Shown: one piece after another, positions 29,658-37,599 of the stretch
How the letters are laid out: each line of letters begins with the position of its first letter
Position numbering within the stretch: the stretch's first letter is position 1
DNA from: a gamma proteobacterium L18
GTDB taxonomy: Bacteria; Pseudomonadota; Gammaproteobacteria; Pseudomonadales; Pseudomonadaceae
Reading direction: 5' to 3'
Length of the DNA: 64,000 nt
Assembly (NCBI GenBank): GCA_000497835.1
Contig: KI547168.1
Coordinates: 139,528 to 203,527, forward strand
The notes under the pieces: generated by a model
Told to the model about the DNA's origin: nothing
What the model saw: only the letters and a program-made list of their open reading frames with translations
The model's database searches: none
Program-made: the position numbers and the translations under genes

Positions 29658-30065
29658 ATGAGTCCTATCCGCACCCATTTGATCTCTGCTGTACGCATCA
29701 TGCTACTGCTCGTACTATTCAACGGGTTGGCGTGTGCCATCGGCCATGGGCAGATGCTGCGGTCGATGTTCGATTCTGCATCACCCGCCGCGAGTGGCCA
29801 TGCGCACGATAGGGTAGACATGTCAGACATGGCGGGTATGCAAGCCATGCCCACCCACCCCAAGGATCACAGTACGTCGATGCCAGGCATGGACTCGCCT
29901 TTTGGCGATTGCTTCTTCGCTGGCTCACTGCTGTCGGGCCTCCTGACCTTCGCCCTGATCTATTGGCTATTGCGTCATCGCGAACCCCGCCCCAGATCGC
30001 CCCTGATCCTGGTTGGCGCCTCACCTCGGGCAACCTTGCCCAACCTCAATCCCCGCGCCCCCTAA
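29658..30065 (+). CDS. DUF2946 family protein, copy 5 (upstream of TBDR-D)
   Basis: The 135-residue protein has an N-terminal helix with LFNGLACAIGHGQM and a His/Met-rich loop (HAHDRVDMSDMAGMQAMP, HPKDHSTSMPGMDS). This leads into FGDCFFAGS, a second helix, and a basic tail ending NLNPRAP. It is most like copy 2, sharing SMPGMDSxFGDCFFA. The next same-strand gene, 156 nt on, is TBDR-D. I chose ATG 29658 over 29649 because it fits the spacing to the -10-like box and the family N-terminus. Confidence 0.8.
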   Translation: MSPIRTHLISAVRIMLLLVLFNGLACAIGHGQMLRSMFDSASPAASGHAHDRVDMSDMAGMQAMPTHPKDHSTSMPGMDSPFGDCFFAGSLLSGLLTFALIYWLLRHREPRPRSPLILVGASPRATLPNLNPRAP

Positions 30066-30221
30066 TCGGTAGCCGCTCTCCCCCCTACCGACCTGGCTGA
30101 TCGCGGCGCGTTGACGCTCCGTGGATCTTCGCCGTGGTCGTGTGACTGGGTTATTTCGAACGTTGCGCGCCACCGGGATGGATGGCGCGGTACCTCGTTG
30201 CCTATTTAAAAGAGCACGATC

Positions 30222-32414
30222 ATGAAGAACGCTTTTTTCGCCTTCACCCTGCACCCCTTGTCGCGGGCGCTTTACTTGGCTGCTGGCCTCTGTGCGCATG
30301 GCCAGGCCCACGCCGACATCACGTCGGTCGACGTCGCGTCGCCTATCTCGGGCCAGCCTGAGACCCCGGCCGAGCCTTCAAGGAAAATACCGACCTGGGT
30401 CTTGACCCCTTTCACCGTCAACGCCGACCGGGAAGGCTACAGCGCCGCCACCGTGTCGTCGGCGACCCGAACCGATACCCCGTGGGTCAATGTCGCGCAG
30501 TCGGTGCAGGTGATCAACCATTCTGTGATTGAAGAGCAGGGCCAGCACTCGCTGACTGACGCCTTGGTCAATGTTTCCGGCGTACGGCCGACGCGGCAGG
30601 AAGAGGCGTTGTTCGCGCAGCCGATCGTGCGCGGCTTTCCCGCCGAGATCTACATGGATGGGCTGCCGGCTTTCGGTGGCACAGCGGCAAGCATCGACCC
30701 CACCAGCCTGGTAGGCGTAGAGCGCATCGAGGTGCTCAAGGGGCCCACGTCGGCGCTGTATGGCGGCGGTGTAGGGGCGCCACTGGGTGGCTTGATCAAC
30801 GTAGTGTCCGAACGACCAGAGGTCGAGCCCAGCGCCAAGGTGTCGCTGCGTGCCGGCAGTTACTCCACGATCAACCCCTCGGTGGACCTCAACACGCCCA
30901 TCGGCGACAACATAACCGCTCGGCTGGCCGCCGACTACCAGGAAAATGGAAGCTGGATCGACCACGTCAATGGCCGCAGCTGGCTGGTTCAGCCCAGCAT
31001 CGCGTTCCAGCTCTCACCCCAGACACAGCTGCTGCTGCGCGGACACTATGAAGAGCGCAGCCAGGTCGAGTACTCGGGGTTGCCGGCCGCTCAGGCATTG
31101 AGCGGGCAGATTGATCGTAACGCGTTCCCTGGGGCGTCCAGCGGGCAACCGCACACCACTATTGAAAACCGCGTCAGCACCGCCGAACTCACGCATGATT
31201 TCAATGACGAGACGCGCATGACCCTCACCGCCCAGCATTACGAGGGCAAAGTTCGTGACTACGGTAGTTTTATCTACCCGCAGTTGCAGGGCGCCGATCA
31301 GGCTACACCCACGGTCTACCCAATATTCAAGCTCTATCTGCCCACCACCATCCGGGAAAACACCTTGGATGCCAACGTTACCACCACCGTCAGCGCGCTG
31401 GGCGGTAGCCATGAATTGTTGGCAGGGCTCACCTACGACCGGACCCTGTTTAGCTCGTCCGTATCCAATGCCGAGCTGGTCGGGGACCTAGACCTGGCCA
31501 ACCCCAGCGATGACATTTACTACGGTGCTACGCCGCAAACGATCGTCGACCAGACCAACCGTTACCAGACCACGGCAACTTACGTGCAGGACCAGGCAAC
31601 GTATGGGCGTTGGCATCTGCTTGGCTCGCTGCGGCTGACCCAACTGGAACTGAACCAGCAGGAGCAAGGGGTCGACACCCGCTACCACAAAGTTTCGCCG
31701 CGGCTTGGCATCACCTATGACCTGACCGACAGCCTGGCACTTTACACCGCCTACTCGACGGGCTTTCGTGGTGCATTCAACTTTAACGGGCGCGAAACGC
31801 CTAAACCGGAGCTGTCGCGCAACTACGAGGCAGGTCTAAAGCTGGCGTTTACAGATATCGGCCTGTCCGGTACGGTCGCAGCGTTCGAGCAGACCCGACG
31901 CAATGTCGCAACCACCGATCCTGACCCTACCTATGCGCTGCTGGGCTACTCGGTGCAGACCGGTGAGCAGCGTGCGCGTGGTGTCGAAACCGATCTGGTT
32001 TGGGAGCCCACCCACTCCTTCTCGCTGCTGGCAAACTATGCCTATACCCAGGCCGAAGTGACCAAGGATACAACCATCCCGGTGGGCGACGGACTGCCGC
32101 GAGTGCCTCGCCATAGTGGCCGGTTGGCGGCCCGCTATCGCATCCTCGATGGCGTTGCCAAGGGCCTGGGCTTTGGTGCCGGTATCACGGCGCTCAGTTC
32201 CCGGGAATTGACCCTACCCAATACGGTCTCCGCACCTGGCTATGCGCTACTCGATGCCCAGGCGTCTTACGATTTCGATCACTACACAATCGCGGTCTCT
32301 GCGGTCAACCTGGCCGGCCGCAAGGTGTTCGACACCTATGAATACCTGGGGTCGCCCGTTGTCATTCCCACTCAACCTCGTTCAGCGTACATCACGCTGA
32401 CTGCCCGTTTTTGA
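30222..32414 (+). CDS. TonB-dependent receptor, siderophore type (TBDR-D)
   Basis: The 730-residue protein has a signal peptide (to HAHA-D, about residue 30). The plug has SSATRTDTPWVNVAQSVQVI, IVRGFPAEIYMDGLP and VERIEVLKGPTSALYGG. The barrel ends AYITLTARF. The family is close to FhuA-like ferric siderophore receptors and to TBDR-A here. The stop codon lies 11 nt before the start of a DJ-1/PfpI gene, so the two are one transcript. Ligand unknown. Confidence 0.93.
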   Translation: MKNAFFAFTLHPLSRALYLAAGLCAHGQAHADITSVDVASPISGQPETPAEPSRKIPTWVLTPFTVNADREGYSAATVSSATRTDTPWVNVAQSVQVINHSVIEEQGQHSLTDALVNVSGVRPTRQEEALFAQPIVRGFPAEIYMDGLPAFGGTAASIDPTSLVGVERIEVLKGPTSALYGGGVGAPLGGLINVVSERPEVEPSAKVSLRAGSYSTINPSVDLNTPIGDNITARLAADYQENGSWIDHVNGRSWLVQPSIAFQLSPQTQLLLRGHYEERSQVEYSGLPAAQALSGQIDRNAFPGASSGQPHTTIENRVSTAELTHDFNDETRMTLTAQHYEGKVRDYGSFIYPQLQGADQATPTVYPIFKLYLPTTIRENTLDANVTTTVSALGGSHELLAGLTYDRTLFSSSVSNAELVGDLDLANPSDDIYYGATPQTIVDQTNRYQTTATYVQDQATYGRWHLLGSLRLTQLELNQQEQGVDTRYHKVSPRLGITYDLTDSLALYTAYSTGFRGAFNFNGRETPKPELSRNYEAGLKLAFTDIGLSGTVAAFEQTRRNVATTDPDPTYALLGYSVQTGEQRARGVETDLVWEPTHSFSLLANYAYTQAEVTKDTTIPVGDGLPRVPRHSGRLAARYRILDGVAKGLGFGAGITALSSRELTLPNTVSAPGYALLDAQASYDFDHYTIAVSAVNLAGRKVFDTYEYLGSPVVIPTQPRSAYITLTARF

Positions 32415-32425
32415 GGACTAGCGCC

Positions 32426-33253
32426 ATGATCGACAATGACCGCCGTAACCTGCTGCTCTGTGCGTTGTTGGCCCCGCTGGCCAGCAACGTCTTGCCGGCC
32501 AGCGCCGCCGATACGCCGATGCCCGAACACCGCATGCCGGATATGGGCCCCGAGATGGATAAGGTGCAGTGGATGGGGAACGAGGAGATTGCCATGTTGG
32601 TCTACCCCGGTATGACCGTCATGGACTTGGTGGGCCCTCACTGCATGTTCGGGTCGTTGATGGGAGCGAAGATTCACATTGTTGCCAAGTCGCTTGACCC
32701 AGTCACCAGTGATGCAGGGTTGACCGTTGTCCCCAATGCAACCTTTGATACTTGTCCTCGCGACCTTACAGTGCTGTTCACTCCTGGCGGCACCGACGGC
32801 ACCTTGGCTGCTGCCTCGGACTCCGCCACCCTGACGTTCATGGCCGACCGCGGGGCTCGTGCAAAGTATGTCACCAGTGTGTGCTCCGGCTCGCTGATCC
32901 TCGGGGCTGCCGGGTTGCTCAAGGGGTACAAGGCCACGTCTCACTGGTCTTGCCGAGCGGCACTTGCCGGGTTTGGTGCAATTCCTACTGAGGCGCGGGT
33001 CGTACGTGATCGCAACCGAGTCACGGGGGCTGGGGTGACGGCTGGGTTGGATTTCGGATTGGCCATGGTCGCTGAATTGCGTGATCGGATATACGCAGAA
33101 TGCACTCAGTTGATGAGTGAGTATGATCCCCATCCGCCTTTCGATGCCGGCTCCATGAAGACCGCACCGCCCCTAGTCAAGTCGGCCATGATTGAGCTAG
33201 TTGCTGACTTCTCGAAGAAGGCTGAAGCGCTTGCCGGGATGACCAAAATCTAA
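32426..33253 (+). CDS. Exported DJ-1/PfpI protein, isonitrile-hydratase-like
   Basis: The 275-residue protein has a twin-arginine-like leader (DNDRRNLLLCALLAPLAS, cleavage near SAA-D) and a Met-rich linker (PMPEHRMPDMGPEMDK). A DJ-1/PfpI domain follows, with VYPGMTVMDLVGPHCMFG, the nucleophile Cys 153 in SVCSGSLILGAAGLLKG, and AGVTAGLDFGL. This pattern is that of Pseudomonas isonitrile hydratase, a cytoplasmic enzyme turning isonitriles into N-formamides; here an export signal is added. It directly follows TBDR-D. It could release metal from an imported isonitrile chelator in the periplasm, but this is speculation; another DJ-1 activity is possible. Confidence 0.85.
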   Translation: MIDNDRRNLLLCALLAPLASNVLPASAADTPMPEHRMPDMGPEMDKVQWMGNEEIAMLVYPGMTVMDLVGPHCMFGSLMGAKIHIVAKSLDPVTSDAGLTVVPNATFDTCPRDLTVLFTPGGTDGTLAAASDSATLTFMADRGARAKYVTSVCSGSLILGAAGLLKGYKATSHWSCRAALAGFGAIPTEARVVRDRNRVTGAGVTAGLDFGLAMVAELRDRIYAECTQLMSEYDPHPPFDAGSMKTAPPLVKSAMIELVADFSKKAEALAGMTKI

Positions 33254-33409
33254 AAGGGTGACAAGTATGCGTGGCTGTATTCACAGCGGCCACGCCGTCA
33301 TGCTTGAGGATTTTATACATCAGCTTCGTCTGTCGCTTGGACAGAGTTTATTAGTATTGGGTTGTAGGGGCGCTTGCTCTATTCTCCTTGCTGCGTCATA
33401 TCGAAGAGC
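33254..33409. other. Gap with weak hairpin before IS5 element
   Basis: A 7-bp stem (33269-33275 with 33289-33295) lies 15 nt past the DJ-1 stop and may end its transcript, although the T-tract is poor. Nothing else is recognised before the insertion sequence. Confidence 0.4.
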
Positions 33410-33413
33410 TTAG

Positions 33414-34608
33414 GGAAGGTCTGAAGTAGCCGGATGTTTTCCGACTACCGAGTCCTCAGCAATTTTCAAAAAATCGATGTAAGTCGATATTTGCTCAATT
33501 ATCTTCGCTTTTCAGCTCTTTCGGCCGCTACAAAGCCCTTTGCAGTAACCATTTCCTGCATTACACGCACACCTCTCCTGCGCTCGCCAACAAATGTCGG
33601 CGGGCCATCCACAGGTTTGACAGGGCGAACAACGTCACCATCTGCGCGGTGTTCTTGGCCAAGCCCCGAAAGTGCACTTTTTCATACCCAAACTGGCGTT
33701 TGATTACCCGAAACGGATGCCCGACCTTGGCGCGAACCTGGGCCTTGGCCTTCTGGATCTTGCGGATCGCCTTGTACAAAACATCGCGTTTTCCGCGCTT
33801 TTTGTAAGTGCTGCGCCGGTCGGCAATCTGCCAAATGACCTTGCGCCCAGCATGTTCTTCGCGCTTCTCAACCCCGGTGTAACCTGTGTCGGCGCAGACT
33901 ACGTTTTCCTCGCCGTGCAGCAGTTTGGCAACCTGCGTTACGTCTGCCACATTGGCCGCTGTTACTACCACGCTGTACACTAGGCCTGACTCGTCGTCGG
34001 CGCCGATGTGAGCCTTGTCGCCGAAATAGTACTTGCTACCTTTCTAGGTTTGATGCATCTCAGGGTCGCGTTTGCCATCTTTGTTCTTGGTCGAACTGGG
34101 CGCGTGAATCAGCGTGGCATCGACGATGGTGCCTTGACGCAACGACAAGCAACGGTCGCCCAGATAACCATTAATTACGCCGAGAATCCCGGTCGCCAAC
34201 TCGTGCTTTTCCAGCAGACGACGGAAGTGGAGAGTGGTGGTTTCGTCTGGAATGCGCTCCAGGCCCAAGCCTGAAAACTGACGCAGGATGGTCGTCTCAT
34301 ACAGCGCTTCTTCCATCGCCGGATTGCTGTAGCCGAACCAGTTCTGCATCAGATGAACACGCAGCATCGTTATCAGTGGGTAGGCGGGTCGGCCACCTTC
34401 TCCTTTTGGATAATAAGGCTCAATCAGGGCAATCAAACCTTTCCAGGGCACCACCTGATCCATCTCGATCAGGAACAACTCCTTACGGGGCTGCTTGCGG
34501 TTGCCGGCGTACTCAGCGTCGGCGAAGGTCATCTGTTTCATCATCGAAAAGCTCGGCGACTGGTGTCCGGAGACTTTGCCAAATTAGGAGGTCTTTTTCA
34601 GAGTTTCC
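33414..34608 (-). mobile_element. IS5-family insertion sequence, complete ends
   Basis: The 1195-bp element is bounded by imperfect inverted ends GGAAGGTCTGAA (left) and TTCAGAGTTTCC (right; 10 of 12 pair). It is flanked on both sides by the 4-bp direct repeat TTAG (33410-33413 and 34609-34612), which fits the YTAR target of IS5 elements. The transposase is on the minus strand and interrupted by an amber codon. The matching target duplication shows it arrived as one unit at the left edge of the ICE. Confidence 0.88.
33561..34544 (-). pseudogene. IS5-family transposase with in-frame amber stop
   Basis: One frame codes the whole transposase. The N-terminal half has QMTFADAEYAGNRKQPRKEL, GGRPAYPLITMLRVHLMQNW and VDATLIHAPSSTKNKDGKRD. 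The C-terminal half has ADDESGLVYSVVVTAANVAD, VCADTGYTG and HFRGLAKNTAQMVTLFALSN. A TAG at 34044-34046 stands where relatives have Lys (AAG to TAG would be one change), splitting it into 166 and 139 residues. The copy should be inactive unless the amber codon is suppressed. Confidence 0.88.
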
Positions 34609-34612
34609 TTAG

Positions 34613-34807
34613 AAGCATCTTTATTACCATCCTCACAACGTGATGCTCTCTTGAAGTGGTGGCTAAGCGTCCTGTAGTCAATTGTATCATCGTGCCCGAT
34701 TGTTTGGAGGCTGCCAGCAGCTAGGACCGGGTGAATTCTGCACTAAGCTGCTTGAGATTGTCGCCCTTCTATAAGCTTGTAGTTGCAAGACCAGAACACA
34801 GTGTGTT
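34613..34807. other. Gap between IS5 and relaxase gene
   Basis: No gene is recognised in this 195-nt AT-richer stretch. In related ICEs an integrase gene commonly follows the relaxase here; none is left. Confidence 0.4.
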
Positions 34808-36583
34808 TCACATCAATGACAAAAATGGATTGTTCGGCGGAAGTTTTCGCGCAATCTTAGTTGACTCACTGAGTAGGTAGCCATTCAACTCAGCGGTCTT
34901 GCGTGGGCCCCGGACACGGCACACCCAGATGTTCTGGCCGTTGGCACTGCGCTGGTGGAGATCAAGTTTCTCGAAGGCCTTCTGTACCGACAGCCAGTGT
35001 TCGACATCATCTGCGGACGGGGGCTGGGGCGGGTGCTCTTGGGCATAGCATTGGAAGATACCCGGCGTGACCAAGAAGAAGGTGCCGTTGACCGTGTGCA
35101 CCTTGGCCCGGCTGTCGTTGATAATCAGCGTGTGGCTTGCCAGTCCCGCACGCAGCCAGTTCACGAAGTGTTCGCCCAGGTTGCGGGGGATATTGGCTTT
35201 GCTGGGCTGCGGTGCGGTCGTGATTGATTCCTGCTCGGGTGCCGCAGGTGGTGCAACCGGTTCAATCCAGTCCAACAAGGTGCTGAGGTAATCAGTGTCG
35301 TCAGCTGCGGAAGTGGTAGTGCTTGCTGGGGCCGATGGGTCCACTGGGACGGGCGATGCTACGCAGCGGTGGCGCGTGTTGGTGTTTGGCGCCGCTGCGG
35401 TATCCATTGTGACGTCTGGCCTAGCTGATTGGCTGTCTTGCTGTTCGGCGCTGACGACGTCGACGGTCCCGCTGAAGGGCTCGGGGCGCACCTCATCGGC
35501 CCAGATCAAGGCCGGCTGCAGACGCAGGAAGGAAAAACGTTGCTGCCAGTCGCCGTCGGTGACCGTGGCGCTCCAGATCGCCTTGTTGGCGGCGGTGGCC
35601 TCGACCAGGCCATGCGACTGCAACTCATCGAACAGGGCGATGTTGGAGGACGGAATGCCGTCCACCGATTGCCCTAGCAGGTAGGCGCGCAACTGGTCGG
35701 TGGCGGTCTTGCTCACCAGCCACAATGCCTGGTCGGTGAGCCAGCCGGCGGCCCCGGGTTGGTTGAGCTTGAACTGATGCTTGACCAGGTGGCGCAGGCC
35801 CATCAGCAGGTGGTGCTGCAGGCTGTGCACGGGGGCTTGCAACGCCTTGCCGGGATTGGCGCCGATGTTCTGCGCGGTGGAGATGCGGTCCGCCTGCAGC
35901 ACCAGCTCGCCGAGCAGGCCAGCGCGTTCGTAGTGGTTGGCCAGCAGGTAGAGCAAGGCGCTCCACAGCGGAGGGTACTCGCTGAGCCAATCGAGCAGGG
36001 GGGTGTCTAGGATGCGCGTGTACAGCAGACCGGCCGCGGCGCCGTGCAGGTGGTAGTCGCGGCCTGGGCGATAGCGGCAGCGGTAGGGCTGCTCCAGCGG
36101 GCCTTGCCAGGGATGCCAGGTCTGGCCATCGAGGCCTTCGACCTCCAGGTCCACGGCCAGCTTGCCGATGTCGTGCAGCAACGCCCCGTAGGCGATGCCC
36201 GCGCTCCAGGCATCGGCCTGGGCGGCCTGGTCTTCGGGGGCGGCGCCACTGGGTAGCAGGTAGGACTGACGCAGCTTGAGGCAGCAGGCCACCAGTTCCA
36301 GTCCATGGTCGAGCATGCCGCCGGGGTAGGCGTGGTGATGGCTTTCGCTGGCAGGCAACCGCTGCACGTAGCGGGCGTAGCGCTGCAGCGGCGCCATGTA
36401 TAGCGGCTGGAACTGTGCGGGCGACAGCGCGGTGTACTGCCAGATTCGCGCAAGTAGGCGCTGGCGGTGTTCGGCGGCCAGCAGCGCCTCGGCGCTCAGC
36501 GGGGCCAGATAGCCGTCCGGAATTGGCGGCGTAGCGGGAGTGGCAGGCTCGAACTTTTTCCGCGTGAACCACAGACGCTTCAT
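34808..36583 (-). CDS. traI: MobH-family conjugative relaxase (TraI type)
   Basis: The 591-residue protein nicks the ICE at oriT to start transfer. The N-terminal TraI_2 domain has SHHHAYPGGMLDHGLE (His 82-84, His 93) and the HD-type LLHDIGKL (137-142), the signature of MobH relaxases, which lack the Tyr of other classes. A low-complexity Ser/Thr/Pro linker (about 390-470) and a C-terminal domain with IINDSRAKVHTV follow. Length and form match PFGI-1/SPI-7-type ICE relaxases. The frame is open from end to end, so the gene may still be functional. Confidence 0.92.
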   Translation of the reverse strand: MKRLWFTRKKFEPATPATPPIPDGYLAPLSAEALLAAEHRQRLLARIWQYTALSPAQFQPLYMAPLQRYARYVQRLPASESHHHAYPGGMLDHGLELVACCLKLRQSYLLPSGAAPEDQAAQADAWSAGIAYGALLHDIGKLAVDLEVEGLDGQTWHPWQGPLEQPYRCRYRPGRDYHLHGAAAGLLYTRILDTPLLDWLSEYPPLWSALLYLLANHYERAGLLGELVLQADRISTAQNIGANPGKALQAPVHSLQHHLLMGLRHLVKHQFKLNQPGAAGWLTDQALWLVSKTATDQLRAYLLGQSVDGIPSSNIALFDELQSHGLVEATAANKAIWSATVTDGDWQQRFSFLRLQPALIWADEVRPEPFSGTVDVVSAEQQDSQSARPDVTMDTAAAPNTNTRHRCVASPVPVDPSAPASTTTSAADDTDYLSTLLDWIEPVAPPAAPEQESITTAPQPSKANIPRNLGEHFVNWLRAGLASHTLIINDSRAKVHTVNGTFFLVTPGIFQCYAQEHPPQPPSADDVEHWLSVQKAFEKLDLHQRSANGQNIWVCRVRGPRKTAELNGYLLSESTKIARKLPPNNPFLSLM

Positions 36584-37151
36584 GATCTTCCTCCGCTGCC
36601 CACTCCCGGGGTTCCTTTTGCCTTTTCGGGTAGGCCTCTTACCCTTGTCCCCCCGTCCCTTAGATGCCCATACCCTTTACCCGTTTGGCCTTTTGCATGG
36701 TATGACAATCGCGAAACCGGCGGCATCGGATAAACGGGGTGATTGGTGGGCGCCGGCCTTTTGGCCGCCGCTGCACGGGTCATCCGGGTGTTGTCGGTGA
36801 GGCGTGGACGAGTTTGGCAGATGCGCTGCTGATTGCATTGCGGGGGGGTGGATGCTGGGCACTGCTGAGGCCCTGCTCGTGGCGACCGGGGGATGCGCCC
36901 AGCCGTTGCCGCGCAGCCAGCGCGAGCTGCTGCTATCTGTCGGCACGAGTCCCTAGCCGCGCCAGGTGATCTGTCCTCTGTGCGGCTGCCTCGAGCGCGA
37001 TGTATCCAAATCTGGGGGCGCGCTTGCTTGGGGCAGTGGCATTGCTTAAGGTTGCGCAGCAGCCTGGGTGAGGTTGAGGTCTGCGTGAGGTGCGTAGCCT
37101 GCGCTATCCTCACGTACTCTTGATTGCGTCATCGCCCGGAAAGAAATGCCC
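36584..37151. other. 568-nt non-coding segment, possible oriT
   Basis: No supported gene. It holds the relaxase promoter, repeats of the type TACCCTTTACCCG / CTTACCCTTGTC (36640-36682), and a small hairpin CGGCC-TTTT-GGCCG (36754-36767). Its place just upstream of the relaxase makes it a candidate oriT, but I see no known nic sequence. Confidence 0.3.
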
Positions 37152-37516
37152 ATGTCCAAGCTTGCCGAATTCAAAGCCCTTGAGGCCCAGTTGGCCGTAC
37201 AGTTGCAGCAGCTCGATGGGTTGAAGAACGATGCAGCGCTGAAACAGGAAATCGAGTTTGAAACCCAACTGCGTGCCTTGCTCGCCGAGTACCGCACGAG
37301 CCTGAAGGATATCATTGACTTCTTGATCCCTCGTACCTTGCCGGCGCCGTGGCCTTGCGTCCAAACGCCCCGATCCCGCGCAGACCGCTCGAGCTTAAGC
37401 GCTACCGACACCCGGACACGGGTGAAGTGTTAGAAACCAAGGGCGGCAACCACACACGGCTCAAGCAGTAGAAGCAGGAGCACGGCGCTGACGTGGTCGA
37501 GGGCTGGCGGCAGTAA
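37152..37516 (+). pseudogene. MvaT-like H-NS-type silencer, broken
   Basis: The N-terminal part MSKLAEFKALEAQLAVQLQQ with the coiled coil up to SLKDIID is that of MvaT, the Pseudomonas H-NS-like silencer. After about 37318 the frame is lost. The -1 frame then gives LDPS and the DNA-binding end RYRHPDTGEVLETKGGNHTR, LKQ-stop-KQEHGADVVEGWRQ, in which a TAG (37469-37471) replaces the conserved Trp codon. So there are two lesions: a one-base deletion and an amber. A 95-residue truncated protein with the oligomerisation domain could still be made and might poison native MvaT/MvaU (inference). Confidence 0.85.
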
Positions 37517-37552
37517 GTTGTAAGCCACGCCCGCGGCCCCGTTAGCACATCG

Positions 37553-37588
37553 ACACAACAAAGGCCCCAAGCGGGGCCTTTGTTGTGT
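37553..37588. terminator. Bidirectional terminator
   Basis: A perfect 16-bp stem (37553-37568 with 37573-37588) with a 4-nt loop lies between the convergent mvaT-like and ardC genes. A GGCCCC core and A/T flanks serve both strands. Confidence 0.85.
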
Positions 37589-37599
37589 AGCGCCTGGGG

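Noticed and set aside
36580..37113. A 177-codon minus-strand frame upstream of the relaxase
   Set aside because: The translation is Arg/Pro/Ala-rich with no recognisable features and no ribosome site; treated as non-coding.
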